NCBI RefSeq assembly: GCF_002105155.1
Contig: NW_019028988.1
Coordinates: 682,001-746,000, forward strand
Direction: 5' to 3'
Length of the DNA stretch: 64,000 bases
DNA from: Lobosporangium transversale
Taxonomy: Eukaryota; Mortierellomycota; Mortierellomycetes; Mortierellales; Mortierellaceae
The notes under the pieces were generated by a model. It saw nothing but the letters and a program-made list of their open reading frames with translations, was not told where the DNA came from and made no database searches. The position numbers were made by a program, and so were the translations under genes. Shown in pieces: positions 1 to 9,990 of the stretch. Within the stretch, counting starts at the first letter, position 1. Each line of letters opens with the position of its first letter.

Positions 1-777
1 ACCAATTATCCATTACCGACTAGGAAAAAAAAAAAAAAAAAAAGAAAGAAAAAAAGAAAAAATATCATACTACAACATACTACAACAACGCACCTCTTCT
101 TCTCCCCTCCTCCTCCCTTTTTCGTTTTTCATTTTTCGTTTTTTTTTCCTTTCCTACCTATTACTCCACCTATTTCTATCTTTCTATTTTACTTTCTGAC
201 CTGATAGTCACCCAATGGATATCGACCGCGATCGTGAAAAGGTATATGGAACAAAGATCCCATGGGATGACCAACTCACAAATTCCATGACTCATGATTG
301 TACATTGTGTTTGTGTTTGCATCACGTTGTATTTGGTGTTTGTCAAGGTTGTTTGCGTTGCGGCTCTCTTTCTCAATTTCTCTCTCTATTGAATTGGCTG
401 ATTCCCGTATTTTTTTATTTATTTTTTTATCCTGTCACTTCGTTTCATTTTGAGATTCCTCTCCCCTTTCCCCAAGCTCATATGCTTATATCATGTTTTT
501 TTTTTTTTTTTTTTTTTTTAAAAACTGGAAAGGGAAAAAGGTTTCATTGAAGCAAGGGTTGACGCGATGATCTTCTTGCTACATCCATGCGTGAATGATG
601 GCGGATGATAGATGATGGATGATGGATATTAGACGCACTGGAAAAAAAAAAAAAAAAAAAAAAAAAAGGGAATAGAAGGGCTTTCTGAATCAACTATTGA
701 CTTTTTTTTTTTTTTTTTTTTTTTCCTTGCTCCGATCTGTGAACGCGTTATAGACTGCACTGAGCCTAGTTGTTGGG
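1..777. other. Intergenic, homopolymer-rich upstream region
   Basis: No gene is supported here. The stretch holds several long A or T runs (about 29-43, 497-519, 641-667 and 703-724) and pyrimidine-rich sequence. It probably contains the promoter and 5' leader of the FCP1-like gene that starts at 778. Short open frames here are low-complexity and match no family I recognise. Confidence 0.6.
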
Positions 778-3411
778 ATGAAAATGGCTATGACACAAAA
801 GAAACCCTCCACTCGTAAACTACCAGGAGCCGGCGCTTCAACCGTAGCATCACAAGCAGCAGCAGCAGCAGCAAAAGCAGGACCAGGAGAGTCCTCAGTC
901 TTGAACGCGCCGATCGCGAACAATGTTAACAAGACTCCCGGCGGAGTATCAAAACAAGGTAACAAGTGGCATTGACTTTTTTTTTTTTTTTTTTTTTTTT
1001 TCTTGTAGTGTGTGCAAGCGTGAGATCTGTGCGGCCGAACGTTTTTTATTATTATTTTTTTATTTTTGAACATGTGAGCCTTACAAACAACGTGGCGATC
1101 CACAATCATTTGGACAAAATGGGTGATCGTTCTAGTTGTAGCTTTTAAAGGCATCTACTAAGGGCAACTTGAGTATATGTGTGTTTTTCTTTTTTCTTTT
1201 TTCTTTTTTTTTACAACCCCAAAGAAAAAGCTGAATAGTATATTGATTCTTTTTTTATTTTTTTTATTTTTTTTTTATTTCTCCCTCTTCTTTCTTCTAT
1301 CCACCGAAATAGCAAGAGTATCGGCAGGGGCAAGGGTAAGACCACACATTGCCGTTGAGTCTCCTGTAGGGGCATTCCCCATTAATGGAATCACTGTTGG
1401 TGTAGAAAAGAAGGAGTCAGCAGGCGCAGGAGCAAGTACAAATCCCAATACCTCCATCGATTTACTTCCACCCAGCCCTATCCTCTCACATAAGCAGCCC
1501 AATGGATCGATGGTTCCTAGACAGCATCACCATATCAACGGCCACAGCAATAACAATAACAATAACCACAGTAATCCACATCCCCCATTACGTTTCTCAT
1601 TTGCTACTACGCCTCCCGCAGCCGCAGCAGAATGGAAGCCAACACTATCCCTTGACTTGATTTCACCAGGCTCAAGTCCATCAATACTCAAAACCCGAGA
1701 AATGTTTACAAGACCAGATCTAACCCCTGTTTTCCATTTGGAGAGATATTATATGGTCCGAGCAAGTCTTCCAAGAAGCTTTTATATTGTTATGGCACAA
1801 CATAATATCCGGCATTGTTGTGTCTTTGAATTTCCAGTGGGTGATAAATGGTGGGGTGATCTAAGCGGCATGCGAAAGGTATGAGTAAACACTTTGGTTC
1901 AAATTGATCACAAGAAAAAAAAAAAAAAAAAAAAAAAAAAGAAAAAGATCTTATTTATCAATGCTTAATCCTACATTACTTTTGTCTGATAGAGCACATA
2001 TATCGATTTTAAAGCTGAAAACTCATCAACCATGTGGGAACTACATTTAAAACCTTCAAGAGATCGCACGTGAGTTTCTTTTCTTTTCTTTCTTTCTTTC
2101 TTTCTTAGTACCTTCAGCAAAGATATGTCTATGATCCGCCTCTTCTGTTACTGACCTTTATTGTCTCTATATTATAATTTATTTCTTGCAGAAATATTTT
2201 TGGATACATTTGCAAGCATGATGATCTCGCCAATATGATTAGTAGTCAGAAGCTCAACCTACTTAAAGCTCGGAGGTTGCCACTTGTATTAGATTTAGAC
2301 GATACACTAGTGCGACTTGTTGGTAATGAGAGGACACGATATGTTTCCGAGGCCGATGCCGCAAAAGGTAAGCTTTTTTTTTTTTTTTATTTTTTTTTTT
2401 TTATAAGATTTAATTCTAGGGAAGAGTAAGGTGTGATCTCGCATGCTATTTTAGCTCGTGATATCTAAAACTTCCTATCTTAAACGCTATAGTACCTGGT
2501 CGCGTAAGGAAGCTTCGGGATGGACGTCAAGTGGTATTAACAGAGTATGTTGAAGAGTTTTTGGAATGGGCCTCCAAACTATATGATATATCAGTTTGCT
2601 CTCTAGGTGAACAGTCGTATGTGGATATGGTGGCAGATGTGCTAGATCCCATGAGGACTCGTATTCGTGGAACGAGATATTCAGCCCGACAGGAATACGA
2701 CTTCTTAAACTCTGCACCTCCTACAAATGCTTTATCGGGACCACCAGGTGGAACGGTAACAAATGGAGCGCTAGTACCGGGAGTAAATAATATCAACCTC
2801 AACGTGTCTAATCAACCCCCAGCACCACCAAAGGACCTTTTATCCCTGTACGCGTTCTGTGCAATGACTAAACCTTCAACAGATGGACTACCCGATATTG
2901 GCAACGGGTTTGCACTCCCATTGATTTTAGATGACCTGACACAGATGTGGCCACCTGATCAGCATGATAATGTGATCGTTGTCAAAGAGCGCAAGAACTC
3001 GCCTGTTTGGACCGTCAACTTATTTCCAATGGTTCAACATGTCCTTGGCGCTGTTCATCAAGAGTTTTTTAGGGCGTACGATTCCTGGGAAAGAGCACGT
3101 GCAGCAGCACTAGCTTCCATCACTATTCCATCTCCAGGAATTTCAGAGTCTGGTATGGCTGGCGAGAATAATGCGAATGGAACGGCCGCGTCCTCTAATA
3201 CTTTGACTGCTATTGACTTCACAGCAATAACTCCTGCAAAGACACAGTTTTTGAGTATGCCAATCCCCTCAGCGATTGGTTGTTATAAAGAATGGCTACG
3301 TGGATCACTTCGGGATCAAATCAGCCTAACAGCGGCACCACCACCTTCAGCACTAAGAGAAGCAGTCGCACAACAACAACAGGCTCTTGCCCAGCAGCAA
3401 CAGCAACATCT

Positions 3412-3456
<45 letters not shown>

Positions 3457-3610
3457 GCAGCAGCAGCAGCAGCAGCAGCAACCTCAGGTTCAGTCGCAAC
3501 TATCCCTGCTATATCAACCAATGCAGATACCGCCACAACCGCAAATACTCCATCAGCAACAGCAACAACAACATGTTCCACAGCCTTCACAACCCTCTGA
3601 AGGCATTTAG
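778..3610 (+). CDS. FCP1-homology (RNA polymerase II CTD phosphatase-like) protein with polyQ tail
   Basis: Five exons read in frame to 705 aa: 778-958, 1313-1878, 1993-2069, 2192-2367, 2493-3610. The first half is low-complexity (Ala, Asn, Ser, Pro). The HAD-type phosphatase domain starts near residue 300, with the catalytic DxDxT motif as DLDDT at about 309-313. A second acidic element (ILDDLTQMWP) follows near 480, then a helical segment (NLFPMVQHVL) typical of FCP1/NIF domains. Such enzymes remove phosphate from Ser residues of the Pol II C-terminal repeat in the nucleus. No BRCT domain is seen, unlike canonical Fcp1, so this may be a fungal paralogue. The tail is Gln-rich, with an uninterrupted polyQ run near 640-665. 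The first exon and its 354-nt intron are the least certain part; AG at 1317-1318 would also keep frame. Confidence 0.8.
3370..3590 (+). repeat. CAA/CAG trinucleotide expansion coding polyglutamine
   Basis: Within the last exon of the FCP1-like gene, CAA then CAG codons are repeated. The core at about 3411-3482 gives more than 20 consecutive glutamines. Further short Q blocks lie on both sides. The mixed CAA/CAG composition limits hairpin formation but is still a likely length-variable site between strains. Confidence 0.9.
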
Positions 3611-4587
3611 TCTCATTCAATCCCCAGTAGAATTTATCAAATAAACGAAATACACTGTCTAATGCTCAATGACTTGTTACTCAACTCGCATACTTCAAGT
3701 GTACTAGATCTCTGTAGAATACAGCAACATCTGTAGTCTTAAATTCAGTCGAATTTGATTTTCGTAGGCCTCCTAAGCGGACGAAGCGCACACGTGCCGC
3801 AAGGCACTGAAACGGAAGCATCTGCAAAAGCAAGCCACCCCTTGCAGCACATGTGTGTACGCACGCATGCGCTTCGCCTGCTAGCTGGTGAAGGTCAATT
3901 TAATAAAATTTGTAGGCACTTCGTTTAGGAAAGTGTCGGCAAAAACTCAAACTACGTTTTCTGGTCCTCGTTTCTCAGTCTCCTTCGATCGCCAGTGCTT
4001 GTTTGTGTCGATAGTTGGTGGGGAAGAAGGAGGGGGGGAGGGGCTGCAGTTTCAGTTCAAGCCAAGCGCTTGGAGGGATTTTAGGCACGATTCTGTGAAA
4101 GTTTTTGGTAGTAGCTGTAGTTGAAATCTTTCAATCTAATTTTAAAATTGTAATTAATTGCATTAAGACATGGTCGCCCAGGTTGAAAGCGTTAGAAACC
4201 GTTTACACACCACAAGAACTGAGGTCATATCTTGCCGCTAGTGTGTTGCTCGCTGTGAACTCGTTGAGGCTTTGGTTCAATTATGGGAGCAGCTCTTCAG
4301 AGTTTGGTTGAAAGAGATCTTACGGTATCCAACTAGATGAGCAGCTTTGACAATTCCAATACCGCTTGTTTCAATTTTATAAAGGATTACCATTTCAGGT
4401 AGAGTTCCTTTTTTGTGAAGGACAGTTATGGCGAAAACAACGGTTATGGCGATGGTGATGGCGACGACGATAAGAGGTCATCATTTTGGTTTCATGGGCG
4501 AGGACTATGATTTAGCCCTTTTAACACGTCCTCGTAAGTACTTGAGACGATTTCAAATCATGGTGCACAAAGTACGACTAGCCATGA
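3611..4587. other. Repeat-rich intergenic island, left part
   Basis: After the FCP1-like stop codon there is no convincing gene. At 3777-3870 lies a short palindromic block that shares sequence with the fold-back element at 22.3-22.9 kb. The region 4100-4590 has short coding-like pieces with stop codons that I cannot assign. Some may be the upstream remains of the F-box/LRR-like pseudogene that begins clearly at 4588. Confidence 0.5.
3777..3870. repeat. Fragment of dispersed fold-back repeat
   Basis: The block begins with a GGACGAAGCGCAC motif and ends with the inverted counterpart TGCGCTTCG near 3861-3869, so it can fold on itself. The same GGACGAAGCGCAC motif occurs at about 22332, and a GAAGCATCTGCAA-type motif near 3818 recurs at the outer end of the fold-back arm near 22892. 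This supports a dispersed non-coding repeat family in this genome. Confidence 0.55.
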
Positions 4588-5440
4588 CCTTATCCACCCT
4601 TACAACCGTTGACGTGGCGACCACATCCTTCACTTTCAACCTAACCGATGATAAATCCCAACACACCGGAGTAACACAATTACATCCAGGAATCGAAGAT
4701 ATCATGCTTTCCAGTCAACCGCCAATCATTATGCACTTCCCAAACTTGAAACGCTGGAGGATATGGAGCAAAATAACACACGACGCATCCTCTACTATGC
4801 TGTTGAAGGAAAGTGTATCCAAATGGTACTCCAGATTGACGGCCATTCAGATAGGCACCATTTCAGGAGATTTGATAGGCCACATTCCAATTCACGATGT
4901 ATTTATCGTATTTATCGACCTGGATGCCTTGATGATTCCGTACAAGGAAATTTCAGTTGATTTGGTCGTCACTCTTACACGCTGCCCAAACAAATGGATT
5001 TGTCTTCACGCCTATAGGCCAGCATCAATGGCCTCGGCCAACTGTTGGATAGATGGAGCTTTTCAGAGGCTGGAGCGATTTTAAAGTCCAGGCTGGATGC
5101 TTCAGCTTTGGCCTCGGCTATTTCCTCGCCTTGAAAGCCTTAGTCTCATGGAGCATGTGATGGATATGGATGAGGTCGAGAGGGGCTTCTTGGTTATGTG
5201 ATGATTTTGCAGGAGATTGAAGCCAGAATTTGAGGGCTTGATACTAGTGAGAAAATCAAAAGTGTATTGAAAAAGTGGAAGGAGGCAAAGGAGTAGCAGA
5301 GATAAGATTGGACGAATCTGCACCTGTCGTCATAAACGATCAACAGCAACAAGATACTTCAATTGAAATGCGTGTCGTTCAACATCTGCTCAAGTCCAAG
5401 GAACTAAGCTGTGTCTGGTTAGGCGATAGAAGGTACGACT
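4588..5440 (+). pseudogene. Decayed F-box/LRR-like gene, copy A
   Basis: An open stretch ends at a TAA near 5082, and the coding-like sequence continues in broken frames to about 5440. The predicted peptide is LRR-like, with segments such as FPNLKRWRIW and CPNKWICLH. The last part resembles the ending HLLKSKELSCVWLG. From 4594 to about 5205 it is almost identical to the minus-strand copy at 21124-21735, including the same internal stop. Beyond 5205 the two copies diverge to perhaps 65-70% by eye. No intact start or full F-box is visible in this copy. F-box/LRR proteins normally pick substrates for SCF ubiquitin ligases. The family call rests on copy B, which retains an F-box-like start. Confidence 0.6.
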
Positions 5441-5619
5441 TGTAGTCGGACGAGATAAACACCAAAATAAAATGCCAACATTCTTCTGTGCGTGTTCAAC
5501 GTGTTGTTTTATGAAAGGATCAAGCCACATCATTTGATCTTTGAAAGAGTTTAAAAAGCACCATGCAAACGCTTTTTTTTTTTTTTTTTTTTTATTCATT
5601 CACATTTGACATCACCCCA

Positions 5620-8328
5620 ATGAGTCAGCAGCACATGTTCCTCAGGAAGATCTCCCCTTTCATAACGCCACGCGTTGTTTGCGCTTGTATCCGCCAGTCG
5701 TACCCCCAAGGTGCTATCCGTTCTTCTCAAAGATATACCTTGAGATATTCCTCCAATTCCTCTTCTTCGCCTTCCTCGTCTTCATCATTTACGGTTATTA
5801 CAACAGAGGCTGAAAGACCTATCGTCCTTAAGAGACCAAAACCTGACACAGCACGGAAAGCGGATCTCTCACGTAATAAGCCAATTAAGAGTAGAGATCA
5901 TAGCGGCATTAATAGGAACAACAATGGTAATAGCAATAATAAAATCGCCCCGCAAGAAGTAAGAGGGGGAGCAGAGCAGGGTACCCAATTGGATTCAGCA
6001 TTAGGATCAAAAACAGCCTCCCGCAAGTGGACACCGGAGGACGATGCTGAGATCATTCGTCTTGTCCGACAAGGCATGCAGTGGTCAGAGATTGATACTG
6101 CTTTGAATCGACCCCATTCCCAGTGTTACGAACGATACTTCACAGCCTTGGATCCCAACATCCAGTCTTGGTATCTACCAGATGGTCGACTTAATCAGGA
6201 AATGATACGCCGCTTGGTCTATTTGGTCGATGTCGAAGGCCATTCTTTCAAGGCCATTGTAAAATTAGAGTTGATGAAAGAGCCTTGGGAAATACCCACA
6301 AAACATGCACCTCAAGAATTACTAGAAACACTAAAAACAGGAGCAACATCAGTGCCTAGCAGTAGTATCAGTAGCAGTGCTTCCAAGCCGTCCGAGGCGC
6401 CAACAAGGCCAGGAGCAGCGTCGTCCAACCAAAACAAAGGGCAAATAGGAAAGCGATCCAAAAGATTTCGACCCGTCAATCGACTTTTCCTTCAGAAGAA
6501 ATATCTGGCTTATAAATCCAACCTGACTGCGAACGCTATCCGCACAAACCGAGAGATTATGGAGCGAGCTATCCAACGGAGCGTCGAGTTATATGGAGAG
6601 AACTGGAAAAAAGTTGCATCGTATGCAGATGAACTGCTCGATCAATGGACGCCATCCAAAGCAGCTACTCCGATAAAACTGTCACCCATCGCCACTACTG
6701 GAGAGGATTCAGCTCTTCCAAAGGCAAAGATCTTACAAGATAGGAAGGATACAGATTTGATCCAGGAGAGAGAGCCTTTGACTCCAAACAAAGCTGCTAG
6801 TATTTACAGGGCACTTCAACGAAAAGGGGTCGACTGGGGACTGGAGGATGATGTTATTATGGCCCGCAAAGTCCTGGAATTTAGTCGCTCACAACCGGAC
6901 ATTCTAGACGTTTTGGAAAAGCCTCTGCCGGAAGACCAGGGTCATCCAGCAGCTGAGCCACTAGAGGAGCAGGAGAAGTTGCAGTACAAATACTGGACTG
7001 AATTATCTACTGCAGTGGGCACTCACACAGTCGAGCAGTGCAAGCGTCGATGGGATGGATTGTGGGCATTACAGGATAATGAGAAGTCTGCAAAGAGCAA
7101 GGCATTTCATCGGACCGAACGGCTTTATTTCTGGATGCTGTGGGCTCACTTTTATCAACATCAACCGCTGCGCAAAACAGTTGACATAAACCATAATGAA
7201 AGCGATAGCAGCAATGACAAAAGCTATGATGCTGGACTCAAGAACCACAGCAAGATCAATGATCGTGTTCTGGTCACGAAAGATTCAAACCAACACATTG
7301 ATTTAGAGCAAACTCTCAAGGAGGTATCATTCGCTAAGGATATCTCGAGGTGGATGCGCCATCGCTCTGAGGCACAATGTGATTTGTTTTTCAGAACTAG
7401 CGTCATGTCTGCATTTGCACGGCTTGGCATCATATCGGCTCCAGATCAAGGAAAACAAGGACAAAAACAAGAAGATGAGGATGGGTCATCAGAGCATACC
7501 AAGGCAATTGTGGCGCAAAAGAACATCGATATGCCTCAGGGTCTGAGACTCATTCTCCATGAGATTGCAGAGCCTATGATTACAAAGTTGACAACCGTTT
7601 TACCTCAAGATGGTACAACTTACCAACCATGGGTCCTACGCCCCGAATGGACACGAGAAAAGATCCAAGCGTTACAGGAGCTTGTCCATCAAGCTAAGCA
7701 AGGAGTAAAGCGCTCAGATTTCGAATTGGATTGGAACAAAATCGCTGGGAAGTTGAGCGAAAGGTTTGGTATCGACATCAACAGCAGAAACAACGGGAAT
7801 GTCAGTGGCGGCCTTCCCAGTTTTTCAGCAAAGCAATGTCAAGATTGCTGGGAATGCATTGCCACAACACGATATAGACCTACTGAATCCAAAGTACTCC
7901 CATCATCATCAGCAGAACCTAACACGGAGCATGATGGCCATGATGGTCTAACCCAAGATCGTCTGCTGCATTGGTCTGATCGGGACCTTCAGCTTTTGCA
8001 ACAAGGTGTTCGAAAGTATGGTACATTCTGGGCAGATATCCGGGCTCAATTTTTGCCTAACAAAGACCTATCGGATCTATATCAAACCTGGCAAGTCATT
8101 TCTGCGCCTTCAGAAGAGGAAGACCTTTCAAATATAGCAAACCAATCAGAAAAGTTTAAGCTACATGTCGGTCGTGTGAATCGGCTGTTAGATCCAGATT
8201 ACCAAGGTCTCTTAGGCGCTTTGGATAAAGTCAATGGGAGCGGAAGTAAAAACAATGATAAAAGGAAAAGCAAAAGCAACGGCAGGAACAGTCAAGGAGC
8301 GTCAGATGAAAGCGAAGACAGGAAGTGA
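5620..8328 (+). CDS. Large multi-Myb/SANT protein with mitochondrial-type N-terminus
   Basis: Single-exon gene of 902 aa. I chose ATG 5620 because codons upstream in the same frame read through a poly-T tract. The first 50 residues are rich in Arg, Ser and hydrophobics and lack acidic residues, as in a mitochondrial presequence. Myb/SANT-like helices follow: a clear one at about 134-180 (starting RKWTPEDDAEIIRLV), others near 300-350 and 395-490, one near 680-755 (PEWTREKIQALQELV), and a clear last one near 783-827 (HWSDRDLQLLQQGVRKYG). The linkers are acidic or Ser-rich and the C-terminus is Lys/Ser-rich. It probably binds DNA. Location and target are inference; a nuclear role remains possible if the N-terminus is not a presequence. 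I recognise no named orthologue. Confidence 0.85.
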   Translation: MSQQHMFLRKISPFITPRVVCACIRQSYPQGAIRSSQRYTLRYSSNSSSSPSSSSSFTVITTEAERPIVLKRPKPDTARKADLSRNKPIKSRDHSGINRNNNGNSNNKIAPQEVRGGAEQGTQLDSALGSKTASRKWTPEDDAEIIRLVRQGMQWSEIDTALNRPHSQCYERYFTALDPNIQSWYLPDGRLNQEMIRRLVYLVDVEGHSFKAIVKLELMKEPWEIPTKHAPQELLETLKTGATSVPSSSISSSASKPSEAPTRPGAASSNQNKGQIGKRSKRFRPVNRLFLQKKYLAYKSNLTANAIRTNREIMERAIQRSVELYGENWKKVASYADELLDQWTPSKAATPIKLSPIATTGEDSALPKAKILQDRKDTDLIQEREPLTPNKAASIYRALQRKGVDWGLEDDVIMARKVLEFSRSQPDILDVLEKPLPEDQGHPAAEPLEEQEKLQYKYWTELSTAVGTHTVEQCKRRWDGLWALQDNEKSAKSKAFHRTERLYFWMLWAHFYQHQPLRKTVDINHNESDSSNDKSYDAGLKNHSKINDRVLVTKDSNQHIDLEQTLKEVSFAKDISRWMRHRSEAQCDLFFRTSVMSAFARLGIISAPDQGKQGQKQEDEDGSSEHTKAIVAQKNIDMPQGLRLILHEIAEPMITKLTTVLPQDGTTYQPWVLRPEWTREKIQALQELVHQAKQGVKRSDFELDWNKIAGKLSERFGIDINSRNNGNVSGGLPSFSAKQCQDCWECIATTRYRPTESKVLPSSSAEPNTEHDGHDGLTQDRLLHWSDRDLQLLQQGVRKYGTFWADIRAQFLPNKDLSDLYQTWQVISAPSEEEDLSNIANQSEKFKLHVGRVNRLLDPDYQGLLGALDKVNGSGSKNNDKRKSKSNGRNSQGASDESEDRK

Positions 8329-8349
8329 AGTTGATTAGAGAAGTAGATA

Positions 8350-8351
8350 GG

Positions 8352-8382
<31 letters not shown>

Positions 8383-8384
8383 GA

Positions 8385-8424
<40 letters not shown>
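8350..8424. repeat. A-run and (GAAA)n microsatellite
   Basis: A run of more than 25 A at about 8351-8378 is followed by GAAA repeats to about 8424. It sits in the 226-bp spacer between the convergent Myb-protein and RAD6 genes. Confidence 0.9.
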
Positions 8425-8554
8425 GAGGAAGAAAAAGAATAAGGGTGCCACATTCATTCTTTTGTATTTGATTTTCAACTTTTTTTAAATGTTTTTTCTT
8501 TTTCTTTTTCTTTTTTTTTCTTTATTAATAATAATACGTCGATGTTAATTTGTT

Positions 8555-9316
8555 TTACGACTCCCACGATGCTTCCACGATCTCTCGTACTCTCCTAGTG
8601 TATTCCTTCTTGTTCTCGCGATAGAGATTGGCCGCCTCAGCATTAGCAGGCGAGTTTGGATTGGGATCATGAAGAAGTGACTGGATACTAGTTAAGATGG
8701 CAGCCACATCATAGGTGGGGGACCATCGATTTTGAAGAATATCCAGACATAATTCACCATTGGCATAAACATTGGGATGGAACATGCGTGACACAAACTT
8801 GACAGTCGGCGGCTTGTTTGGATACGTTTCATCGAACTGAAGAACCAAGTTGAACGTGCCATCTTCAAAAGGAGTTTCGCCTTTTGGAAGAAGGAAAAAA
8901 AATAAAATAAAATAAAATAAAATAAAATAAAAATTAATACTTTCTTGTGTTACAGACTGCGCTAAAAAATTGAGGCGTTTTCTTTTGCCCTTCTCCTTCC
9001 TTTCCGCCCCCTCTCTGTATTAGATTGGGGTCATCGGTCAACTTAGTGGCCAAATAAGCCCTTCCATAATCAAAATTACTGTTATTTCTTTTACTGTGGT
9101 GTGGTTAGGTCATCCAATTTTTTTTTTTTCTTTGCTTACACAAGTGAACCATCTTTCCACATTTTATTTTATTTATTCACATTTACCTGGCCCAAAGATG
9201 ACAGCATTCCATAGCATAATGTTATCAGAACAAGGTGCACCAGATATACCGCCTGGGGGATCACTTTGCAAGCGTTTGAAATCCTTCATCAATCTGCGAC
9301 GTGCGGAAGTCGACAT
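8555..9316 (-). CDS. RAD6: Ubiquitin-conjugating enzyme E2, Rad6/Ubc2
   Basis: Two exons on the minus strand, 9187-9316 and 8555-8880, give 151 aa, close to the usual 150-172. The N-terminus [17 protein letters not shown] and the block NPNSPAN are hallmarks of Rad6. The active-site cysteine is in [12 protein letters not shown] at position 88, the canonical position. The HPN tripeptide upstream is present. The long acidic tail of yeast Rad6 is absent, as in most other eukaryotes. The enzyme takes ubiquitin from E1 and, with Rad18- or Bre1-type E3 partners, modifies PCNA or histone H2B in the nucleus. The 306-nt intron holds a run of AAAAT repeats. The spacer to the upstream trehalase gene is about 670 bp, so this gene is likely transcribed on its own. 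Confidence 0.97.
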
Positions 9317-9532
9317 GGCGTTTTTCTTTTCTCCTATGATATGATATATTATGCTGTCTTATTTAATACTTGGGTTCCACTGAACTTCCTTTCTGTACTA
9401 TTTGCCTTTTTTTTTTATTTTTTTTTTATTTTTCTCTCTCTTTTCCTTTCTGCCTTGTTTGCTGAAATAGAATGATGAAGATGTCGTGTAAAGAATGTGA
9501 GTGAATGAGTTGAGTGAATGAATGAGGAAGAT

Positions 9533-9564
<32 letters not shown>

Positions 9565-9990
9565 GTGACAGAGTGACATGGGCTCAATTCCATGATAATA
9601 GGAGTGTGCAAAGCCACACTGATTAACTGCATGCGTGCCAAACTCCTCCTCTTTCTCCTCTATCTTCTCGCCGTCATCTCATCTTACACATCAAAAAAAG
9701 GGGGGGGGGGGTGGCCTGTGCGGGAACCCAAGAAAGGAACCATTTTAATAAGACATCTCTCTTTAGGAAGATTAGATTAAGAATATATTATAGGTTTCTA
9801 TGTGTGTATACATATTATAGCATTTTTTATTATTATTATTGTTTCATCGATCCAAAGGCCTTAAAAGAAAGTCTCCTTGTCGTCGATCATCCATTTTTTT
9901 TTTTTTTTTTTTTTTGCTCTTATTTTTAGTTACGGGAATTGTTTGTACGTTTTTTTTTTTAAAAAAAAAGAGCAAAGCCTTTCCATAGTC
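9317..9990. other. Intergenic between trehalase and RAD6
   Basis: No gene is seen. The stretch holds T-rich tracts, an (AG)n run at about 9532-9562, an 11-base G run near 9700-9710, and a T17 block at about 9895-9915 followed by a T-A inverted run at 9950-9969. It should carry the trehalase 3' end and the RAD6 promoter. Confidence 0.6.

Noticed and set aside
690-1154. Minus-strand 154-codon open frame
   Set aside because: It consists mostly of poly-Lys from T-runs and lies opposite the first exon of the FCP1-like gene.
3321-3644. Open frames with poly-Val, poly-Thr and poly-Asn
   Set aside because: These are shadows of the CAA/CAG repeat in other frames.
4428-5084. 218-codon plus-strand open frame as an intact gene
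   Set aside because: Its first 55 codons are unrelated to the copy at 21-22 kb, the conserved part continues past its stop, and the same stop is shared by a copy that is clearly broken. I call it a pseudogene.
4594-5205. Repeat-induced point mutation (RIP) as the cause of transition-only differences
   Set aside because: Only about six differences were seen, in both directions, and the lineage is not expected to have classical RIP. The data are too few.
5563-5619. Upstream start of the Myb-protein frame
   Set aside because: The added codons read a poly-T tract as poly-Phe; ATG 5620 begins a sensible presequence.
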